DNA of 59,344 bases from an uncultured Clostridia bacterium (GTDB taxonomy: Bacteria; Bacillota; Clostridia; TANB77; CAG-508). The position numbers and the translations under genes are program-made. This document shows, piece by piece, positions 53,491 to 59,344 of this stretch. Within the stretch, counting starts at the first letter, position 1, and each line of letters begins with the position of its first letter. Under the pieces are notes generated by a model. That model did no database searches and had not been told where the DNA came from. It saw only the letters and a list, made by a program, of their open reading frames with translations. The DNA lies in the NCBI GenBank assembly GCA_944390405.1, contig CALXPS010000006.1, forward strand, positions 1 to 59,344, in the 5' to 3' direction.

Positions 53491-54212
53491 TGATTAATGT
53501 CTTAATAAATGGCTGTGAAGGCAAAATGGGTAAAATGCTCTTTAAGCAAATCGAAGCTTCTGATAAGTTTAATTATATTGGTGGCATTGATAAAGGCTAT
53601 GATATTACTAAAATCAAAACACTTCCAGATGTAATTATAGATTTTTCTACTCCTATTGCTACACTTTCTATACTTGAATTTGCAGTAGCAAATAATGTAC
53701 CTGTTGTAATTGCAACAACTGGTTTTTCTGAAAATGAAAATATATTGATAGAAGAATATTCAAAAGTAATTCCTATTTTCAAGTCTGCAAATATGTCTTA
53801 TGAAACTAATCTTATGATTTCTTTAGTTTCAAAAATTGCTAAAGAACTACATAATTCAGATATTGAAATCGTTGAAATTCATCATAATCAAAAAATTGAT
53901 AGTCCTAGTGGCACAGCTTTAATGCTTGCTGATAGCATTAATAACGCTTTGGATAATTCTATGCATTATGAATTTGATAGACATAGTAAAAAAGTTAAAC
54001 GTGATAAAAGTGAAATCGGTATTCATTCTTTAAGAGGTGGTACTGAAGTTGGTAAACATTCTGTATTTTTCTTTGGAGAAAATGAAAGTTTAGAAATAAG
54101 TCATACTGTAACTTCAAGAGCTGTTTTTGCAAATGGTGCTTTGAAAGCTGCTGAATTTATAATTGGCAAACCTGCCGGTCTTTACAATATGAATGATTTA
54201 ATAAATGCTTAA
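53490..54212 (+). CDS. dapB: 4-hydroxy-tetrahydrodipicolinate reductase, 240 aa
   Basis: The next step after DapA. The nucleotide motif is NGCEGKMGKM (about 7-16) and the family signature EIHHNQKIDSPSGTA (about 128-142) contains the catalytic His/Lys. The protein is slightly shorter than average. It is translationally coupled to dapA by a one-base overlap. Confidence 0.97.
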   Translation: MINVLINGCEGKMGKMLFKQIEASDKFNYIGGIDKGYDITKIKTLPDVIIDFSTPIATLSILEFAVANNVPVVIATTGFSENENILIEEYSKVIPIFKSANMSYETNLMISLVSKIAKELHNSDIEIVEIHHNQKIDSPSGTALMLADSINNALDNSMHYEFDRHSKKVKRDKSEIGIHSLRGGTEVGKHSVFFFGENESLEISHTVTSRAVFANGALKAAEFIIGKPAGLYNMNDLINA

Positions 54213-54216
54213 ATTC

Positions 54217-54319
54217 CAAGACAAGGGGGCTAAAAGTTTTTGTCTTGTGAAAAGATTGCACAAATTTAAAAAAATATTTTGAAAGGTACAAGGCAAAAAC
54301 TTTTAGTCCCCTTGTCTTG
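54217..54319. repeat. 103-bp palindromic element with 32-bp arms
   Basis: Arms 54217-54248 and 54288-54319 match at 30 of 32 positions (start CAAGACAAGGGG). The 39-bp centre is AT-rich. It begins 5 bp after the dapB stop and ends 9 bp before the next start codon, leaving that gene without a visible Shine-Dalgarno. It may act as a terminator or may be a MITE-like insertion. Confidence 0.8.
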
Positions 54320-54328
54320 ATTTAAATT

Positions 54329-55183
54329 ATGAGGACTTTAATTGTTAGTAAAAAATATGATAATAAAAAATTAAATAGTTTTATATTAGCTTCTTTTCCA
54401 GATCTTTCATTAAATATTCTTAATAGAGCTCTTCGCAAAAAAGATATCCGTATTAATGGGGTGCGTGTTAAAGATAATGTTGTTTTGTCTGAAAATGATG
54501 AAGTTACTATATATATTTCTGATGAATTTCTTTTTAAGAAGGTGGATTTAGATATTATTTTTGAAGATGATAATATTTTAATTGTAAACAAGCCAATTGG
54601 AATTGAAGTTGTTTCTAGTAATTCTGAAGAATGTCTAACTTCTATTTTAAAGAGAAAGTATGACTTTGTTGAACCTTGTCATAGATTAGATAGAAATACT
54701 TCTGGACTTATTTTATTTGCAAAAAATAAAGCTTCTTTAGATATCTTATTAGAAAAGTTTAAAAATAAAGAAATTAAAAAATACTATAAATGTACAGTTT
54801 ATGGTATACCTAAAAAACAATCTTCTACTTTGATAGGTTATTTGTTTAAAGACAGTAAAAAATCTATGGTATATATATCTGATACACCTAAAATTGGTTA
54901 CAAGAAAATTATTACATCTTATAAAGTTTTAGATGTTAATAAAGAGACTAATACTTCTACCTTAGAGGTTCTTTTAGAATATTCTGGTAGAACTCATCAA
55001 ATCAGAGCACATCTTGCTCATGTTGGACTACCTATTATTGGCGATGGGAAATACGGAAGAAATGAGATTAATAAAAAGTTTAACAAAAAAACTCAAGATT
55101 TAATTTCGTACAAATTGATTTTTGATTTTACAACTGATAGTGGAATTTTGAATTATTTAAATAAAAAAGAAATTGTTTTGTAA
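54329..55183 (+). CDS. RluA-family pseudouridine synthase, 284 aa
   Basis: An N-terminal S4 domain (about 1-70, LNRALRKKDIRINGVRV) precedes the pseudouridine synthase domain with catalytic HRLDRNTSGLILFAK (about 113-127) and EYSGRTHQIRAHLAHVG near the end. RluA-type enzymes modify rRNA or tRNA uridines; the target position cannot be read here. The ATG has no Shine-Dalgarno because the palindromic element ends 9 bp upstream. Confidence 0.88.
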   Translation: MRTLIVSKKYDNKKLNSFILASFPDLSLNILNRALRKKDIRINGVRVKDNVVLSENDEVTIYISDEFLFKKVDLDIIFEDDNILIVNKPIGIEVVSSNSEECLTSILKRKYDFVEPCHRLDRNTSGLILFAKNKASLDILLEKFKNKEIKKYYKCTVYGIPKKQSSTLIGYLFKDSKKSMVYISDTPKIGYKKIITSYKVLDVNKETNTSTLEVLLEYSGRTHQIRAHLAHVGLPIIGDGKYGRNEINKKFNKKTQDLISYKLIFDFTTDSGILNYLNKKEIVL

Positions 55184-55204
55184 ATGTGCAAAACAATTTC
55201 TTTT

Positions 55205-56098
55205 TTAAATTTCTGTATTTTCTATAACTTTGTTCATTTCTCTACTTACTTTAAATACAAAATCTATTATATCATAATATTTTTTCAATGTATCATAATC
55301 TAGTGATTTTTTAAACATTCTTGGTTCAAAAACTTCTCCTGTGTGAAAGCGTATGTATATATGATTTACTTTTATTGTTAATTCATATTTTATTTTATGT
55401 TCTTTAATAAATTCTATCATCATTGTCATTACATCTGAAGTTAATATTTGCATAGCAATAATTTTATTTTTTGTGTTTATATCAAAATACTTTTCAAATT
55501 CTGATGAGTCCATTTCTAATTTCGTTTTTCCTGCAAATAACTTACCTAATATACCTTTATCTGAACGAATTTTTAATGTTTCTGTTATATTTTTAGGGCA
55601 TTCTATATATCCAAAAATCCCATGGAATACGGTATATGTGTGAGTATCTCCATCTGAGTCTGTACTTTCATCTTCTGTACGCACTTCTGACATTCTAATT
55701 CTATATTTACCATCTAATAGTCCTTCTATTGTATCCTCAGAATAATAATTGTCATAACTTTCAAATTCTCCTTGTGTATACAATGCTGAATCCATTTTCT
55801 TTTCTGGATAATAATTTAAATTTTCATCTAAGTTTTTAATAAATGAAGCTATTACTGTTTTCTTAAATTTTTTCTTATATTTGCCATTTCCAAATGCCAT
55901 ACTAAAAACCAGTATCATCATTATAATTATGAAAATATATGGTATAAAAACCGCTACACTTTGTGCTGCTAATAAAATAACAATAATTGATATTACAATT
56001 GTTATTGCAAACTTTTTTATCTTAGCTTTTCTTAAATATTCTAATTCATTAAAGTTTTTATTATATATTTCTTTATAAATTTCATCAAAATTTTTCAT
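55205..56098 (-). CDS. DUF3137 membrane protein, 297 aa
   Basis: Two adjacent transmembrane helices lie near residues 30-70. A large soluble domain follows with the DUF3137-like segments YFDINTKNKIIAMQILTSDVMTMM and VNHIYIRFHTGEVFEPRMF. DUF3137 genes are commonly paired with lemA, as here (LemA gene 11 bp upstream). The function is unknown. Confidence 0.8.
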   Translation of the reverse strand: MKNFDEIYKEIYNKNFNELEYLRKAKIKKFAITIVISIIVILLAAQSVAVFIPYIFIIIMMILVFSMAFGNGKYKKKFKKTVIASFIKNLDENLNYYPEKKMDSALYTQGEFESYDNYYSEDTIEGLLDGKYRIRMSEVRTEDESTDSDGDTHTYTVFHGIFGYIECPKNITETLKIRSDKGILGKLFAGKTKLEMDSSEFEKYFDINTKNKIIAMQILTSDVMTMMIEFIKEHKIKYELTIKVNHIYIRFHTGEVFEPRMFKKSLDYDTLKKYYDIIDFVFKVSREMNKVIENTEI

Positions 56099-56109
56099 TA
56101 TCTCTCCTA

Positions 56110-56646
56110 TTAATTCAATTCAATATTTACGTTTTCTTTTACTTCTGATTCAGCTATTTCAAACAATTTTGCTTCTTTAAATTTAAAGATTTTTGCTATT
56201 ATATTTATTGGAACAACTGAAATTTTTGTGTTGTATGTTGTTACCGCACTATTATATAATCTTCTTGCAGCTTGCAGTTGACTTTCTATCTTAGATAATT
56301 TTTTTTGTAATAACAAGTATTGTTCACTTGCCTTTAAATCTGGATAATTCTCTATATATGCTATTAATTTGTTACATTCGTTATTTAATTTTTTTCCTTC
56401 TTCCAAATCTTTTGTATTCATATATTGTGTTCTCATCTGAGTTATTGTTTTAAATATTTCACTTTCATGTTTTGTATAAGCCTTTACACATTCAACTAGA
56501 TTTGGAATCAAGTCAAATCTCTGTGTTAAATAAACATCTATAGTTGCCAATTCTTGTTCCACTATCTTCCTTTTTTTTATTAATGTGTTATATTGAATTA
56601 ACACTATTATAAATATTAATATTATTATACCAATTATTATCTCCAT
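56110..56646 (-). CDS. lemA: LemA-family protein, 178 aa
   Basis: An N-terminal transmembrane helix (about 1-18) precedes a long helical domain with LTQRFDLIPNLVECVKAYTKHE (about 47-68), the LemA signature, and LQAARRLYNSAVTTYNTKI (about 129-147). The role is unknown; it acts with the adjacent DUF3137 protein in many bacteria. The ATG follows AGAGAGG. Confidence 0.9.
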   Translation of the reverse strand: MEIIIGIIILIFIIVLIQYNTLIKKRKIVEQELATIDVYLTQRFDLIPNLVECVKAYTKHESEIFKTITQMRTQYMNTKDLEEGKKLNNECNKLIAYIENYPDLKASEQYLLLQKKLSKIESQLQAARRLYNSAVTTYNTKISVVPINIIAKIFKFKEAKLFEIAESEVKENVNIELN

Positions 56647-56765
56647 ACTCTACCTCTCTTCAAATTATATTATATATCATTTTAAAAAATTTGTCTATAT
56701 TTTTATTTATTTATATGTTATAATAAGTATTAATTTGTCAAATATTGTTTATAAAGGAGATTTTT

Positions 56766-57518
56766 ATGTATAACTTTTTTGATTTTTATACTCAAATTCC
56801 TAAAGAATATGCATTTAAAAATTTTGGACTTGAACATATAATTAGTATAGTTATAATTTTTGCTTTTATATATTTTTGTTTACGAGTTTTAAAAAAATCA
56901 TCTATCAAATCTCAAAATATTATTATAAAAATTTGTGCTATTTTCGTACCTGTTTTAGAGCTTTCTCATAATATTTGGCTATATATATATGCTAATGCTA
57001 CTCTCCCACAGCTTTTATCTCTACATCTTTGTGGCTTGCAAATGTATTTTATTCCTTTGGCTGTATTTACAAAAATTTTAGTTTTTAAGGATTTTGTATT
57101 TGCAAGTTCTATTTTAGGTGGAATTTTTGCTATAATTTTCCCTTCAGGTGTAGCTGGTGCTTATCCTCTTTGGCATTTTCAGACTTTGCAAACATTTCTC
57201 TATCATGGATTACTAATTTTTGTACCTATTTCTATACTAATTACTACTGATTATAAACCTACACTAAAAAGATTTCCTAAAGTTTTTGCTTTATTTCTTA
57301 TAATTGCTACTTTAGCTTTATGTGTAGATTTAGCTTTTGACCAAAATTATCTATTTTTGGTTACTGCTCCAGATATGCCTTTATTGCATAATATTCAGTT
57401 AAATTATGGAACTATTCCTTATTTAGTGTTTACATTTTTTGCTTTACTTTTAATCTGTATTTGTATACATATTCCATTTGATTTAAAAAACAGGAAAAAT
57501 AATTGTAGAGTTAAATAA
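56766..57518 (+). CDS. YwaF/TIGR02206-family membrane protein, 250 aa
   Basis: About seven transmembrane helices. Family features include FGLEHIISI (about 22-30), PQLLSLHLCGLQMY (about 84-97) with conserved His/Cys, and LLHNIQLNYGTIPYL near the end. It resembles TMEM164-like proteins. I chose ATG at 56766 because AAAGGAG lies just upstream; the longer start at 56745 has none. The function is unknown. Confidence 0.8.
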   Translation: MYNFFDFYTQIPKEYAFKNFGLEHIISIVIIFAFIYFCLRVLKKSSIKSQNIIIKICAIFVPVLELSHNIWLYIYANATLPQLLSLHLCGLQMYFIPLAVFTKILVFKDFVFASSILGGIFAIIFPSGVAGAYPLWHFQTLQTFLYHGLLIFVPISILITTDYKPTLKRFPKVFALFLIIATLALCVDLAFDQNYLFLVTAPDMPLLHNIQLNYGTIPYLVFTFFALLLICICIHIPFDLKNRKNNCRVK

Positions 57519-57550
57519 TAATCCCCAGTATGTTAATGACTGGAAAATTA

Positions 57551-58318
57551 TTATTTAGCTTTGTTAATATTTTCTACTATAGTTTCTATTTCTTTTTTCT
57601 TCTTTCCTATTTTTTTCTTACTTTCTTCTACTTTTTGTTTTATTTTTTTTCTTATTACTTCAATGTCAAGATTTGGAAAAGCTGATACTAATCTTTTTCC
57701 TCTCCAAGTTTTGCTTATAATTTCTTTTACTTTCTTTGTAATTTCTTCTGTATTATCTTTTGCTTCATTAGATATTTTTTTGAATGAACGTATAATATTA
57801 TATGATATAGATATATCTGTTATAAATATTACAAGAAAAGCTCCAGTTAATATATGTAGCCATATTTCTGGTATATTGCTTAATATATTTATGAATGCCG
57901 GGCTAGCATACCTTAATATAATTTGTCCTATTATCGTAAATGGTATTAATGTTTCTAAACATATTCTTCCGTTTATATTGAATTTAAAATTATTGTAATC
58001 CCACCATCTCGCATGAAATAATTTTTCCATTACATAACTTGTGATATATTCTAAAATTCCACATATACACATTATTACTATTGTTGAAATCCATATACTA
58101 TCTACTAAACTTACTGCATCTATTGTTATCATAAAATTTCTAAGTAATATTGTAATTGCAACTCCTCCAAACCCATATATTGGGCAATATGGGCCTATTA
58201 AAAATCCTCTATTTACAAATTTGCGTTTTTCTATAAATCCTAGTGTTATTTCCATTATCCAACCTATTACTGAATATATTGCAAATAACATTATATATAT
58301 TTCTATTTTTTCTAGCAT
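57551..58318 (-). CDS. Putative ABC-transporter permease-like membrane protein (CmpB/PF06541 type), 255 aa
   Basis: A paralogue of 4244-5023. Shared motifs are SVIGWIMEITLGF (about 16-28), GFLIGPYCPIYGFGG (about 38-52), LFHARWWDYNN (about 100-110) and NINGRICLE. It has about six helices, then a lysine-rich cytoplasmic coiled-coil tail (about 190-255) that the other copy lacks. Transport activity is not established. The ATG follows AAGGAGGG. Confidence 0.75.
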   Translation of the reverse strand: MLEKIEIYIMLFAIYSVIGWIMEITLGFIEKRKFVNRGFLIGPYCPIYGFGGVAITILLRNFMITIDAVSLVDSIWISTIVIMCICGILEYITSYVMEKLFHARWWDYNNFKFNINGRICLETLIPFTIIGQIILRYASPAFINILSNIPEIWLHILTGAFLVIFITDISISYNIIRSFKKISNEAKDNTEEITKKVKEIISKTWRGKRLVSAFPNLDIEVIRKKIKQKVEESKKKIGKKKKEIETIVENINKAK

Positions 58319-58334
58319 ATTTCCCTCCTTGTTT

Positions 58335-59276
58335 TTATATATATTGTCTAATAAATCTTTGAATTGTTCCCCAGTATTTCTCTGGATCTATACTACAACT
58401 TTCTGCATGTGCTGCTTCTTCAATCTCTAGTTTTTCTTTTTTACAATTTGCATTTTTATATATTTTGTTTAACATATAAAAAGGGACAAATTTATCCTTT
58501 GTACCATGTATAAACAATGTTGGTGTTTTTGACTTTTTAACTTGTTTTATTGTTGATGCCTCTTTAAAACCATATCCTGCATAAATTTTAGACATAATAC
58601 TTGCTGTATATAGTAATGGAAATGGAAGAATGTGTAAAATTTTCTTTAAATGAACTTTAAATTCTTCCCATACAGATGTATATCCGCAATCTGCTATTGC
58701 CAGTTTCACTTGTTTTGGTAATTCATCTCCTGTTGCCATTGTTACAGTTGCAGCTCCCATCGATATTCCATACAATATAATTTTTGAATCTTGATTGTAC
58801 TGTAATATTTTATCAATCCATAATTCTAAATCATAACGATCCTTCCACCCCATTCCTATATATTCTCCTTCGCTTTTCCCATGTGCTCTTAAGTCTATTA
58901 TTAAAATATTGAATGTGCTATTATTTGTAATGTTTGGTAAATATTTTACCATATCAGAACCTCTACCCATATAACCATGTACTATAATTACCCATATATT
59001 AGATTTTTGCTTTGATTTTATTTCATAGCCTTTTAATTTTAGTCCATCTCTTGAAATTATCTCTACTTCTGTTGCATTTTGTTCCAGCCATTTTATGGCT
59101 TCTAAATCTGTTTTATCCATAACTTCCTTTTGTTCTGGCGTAAATATTAGCATAGAATACTTTTTTGCTACCTCTGCTTTTATTGCCATATCACACATTT
59201 TTTTACTAACAAATAGTATCAAAATTATAAATGCAACAGTTATAGCTATAATAATTAACCAACAACCTACTGACAT
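58335..59276 (-). CDS. Membrane-anchored alpha/beta hydrolase, 313 aa
   Basis: An N-terminal transmembrane helix (about 5-27) precedes an alpha/beta hydrolase fold. The nucleophile elbow is YGISMGAAT (Ser near 172), the acid lies in HGTKDKFVPF (Asp near 256) and the catalytic His in AAHAES (near 289). HGYMGRGSDM forms the oxyanion loop. It resembles the Firmicute YqkD/FrsA-like peptidase or esterase group; the substrate is unknown. The ATG follows TAGGGGG. Confidence 0.88.
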   Translation of the reverse strand: MSVGCWLIIIAITVAFIILILFVSKKMCDMAIKAEVAKKYSMLIFTPEQKEVMDKTDLEAIKWLEQNATEVEIISRDGLKLKGYEIKSKQKSNIWVIIVHGYMGRGSDMVKYLPNITNNSTFNILIIDLRAHGKSEGEYIGMGWKDRYDLELWIDKILQYNQDSKIILYGISMGAATVTMATGDELPKQVKLAIADCGYTSVWEEFKVHLKKILHILPFPLLYTASIMSKIYAGYGFKEASTIKQVKKSKTPTLFIHGTKDKFVPFYMLNKIYKNANCKKEKLEIEEAAHAESCSIDPEKYWGTIQRFIRQYI

Positions 59277-59344
59277 ACTGCCCCCTAGTTTACTTTATGT
59301 ATTTTTTCAAATCATGTTACAAATAAAATATTCCCATTTTTTTA

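Noticed and set aside
1..59344. CRISPR arrays, prophage or integrative elements
   Set aside because: No regularly spaced repeats, cas genes, integrases, attachment-site duplications or phage genes were seen; mobile DNA is limited to two dead IS copies and small palindromes.

Overview
The window is a very AT-rich chromosomal segment from an endospore-forming, low-GC Clostridia-type Firmicute, probably an uncultured gut lineage. This rests on the spoIIAA-spoIIAB-sigF operon with a sigma-H promoter, spoIID and spoIIQ, strong Shine-Dalgarno sequences, a class B sortase system, and Firmicute-type housekeeping genes. Most genes lie on the minus strand.

Layout. 1-5,000: start of rpsL, a small P-loop kinase, an ISLre2 remnant, a DUF4143 ATPase with two internal frame changes, an IS3 remnant and a 130-bp palindrome, then a CmpB-type membrane protein. 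5,000-13,700: an aspartate kinase with no ACT domains, prfB with its programmed frameshift, a TNF/BclA-like membrane protein, sortase B with a candidate NPVTG substrate, and secA. 13,700-18,200: two copies of a complex structured repeat, yitT, a UDP-sugar pyrophosphorylase, a 51-residue protein, tRNA-Met and tmRNA. 18,200-31,100: mtaB, ftsK, rsmD, a GtrII-like protein, upp, argS, pfkA and an ABC exporter. 31,193-39,331: a giant NdvB-like glucan synthase/phosphorylase. 39,400-43,200: the sporulation cluster. 43,200-59,344: MntA/HepT, dgt, a rhodanese, a SecD-like protein, rarA, ruvA, glmS, dapA-dapB, an RluA-family synthase, DUF3137-LemA and membrane proteins.

The most striking observation is a shared pattern of frame disruption. 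Five otherwise well-conserved genes (DUF4143 ATPase twice, BclA-like protein, mtaB, spoIID, rhodanese) are each interrupted by one extra C. In all six cases the extra C creates an in-frame CGG directly before a glycine codon (CGGA five times, CGGG once), and skipping one base restores the conserved protein with glycine at that position. Scanning all other genes by eye I found no in-frame CGG, although CGT, CGC, CGA and AGR are used. The simplest biological reading is that CGG is not an arginine codon here but a +1 recoding signal, with CGGR read as glycine. A sequencing or assembly artefact is the main alternative. If real, engulfment (SpoIID) and tRNA t6A37 thiomethylation (MtaB) both depend on the recoding.

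The second notable feature is a pair of about 194-nt repeats (13,729 and 16,713). They have an identical core and outer stems that changed in a compensatory way, so a folded nucleic acid appears to be under selection.
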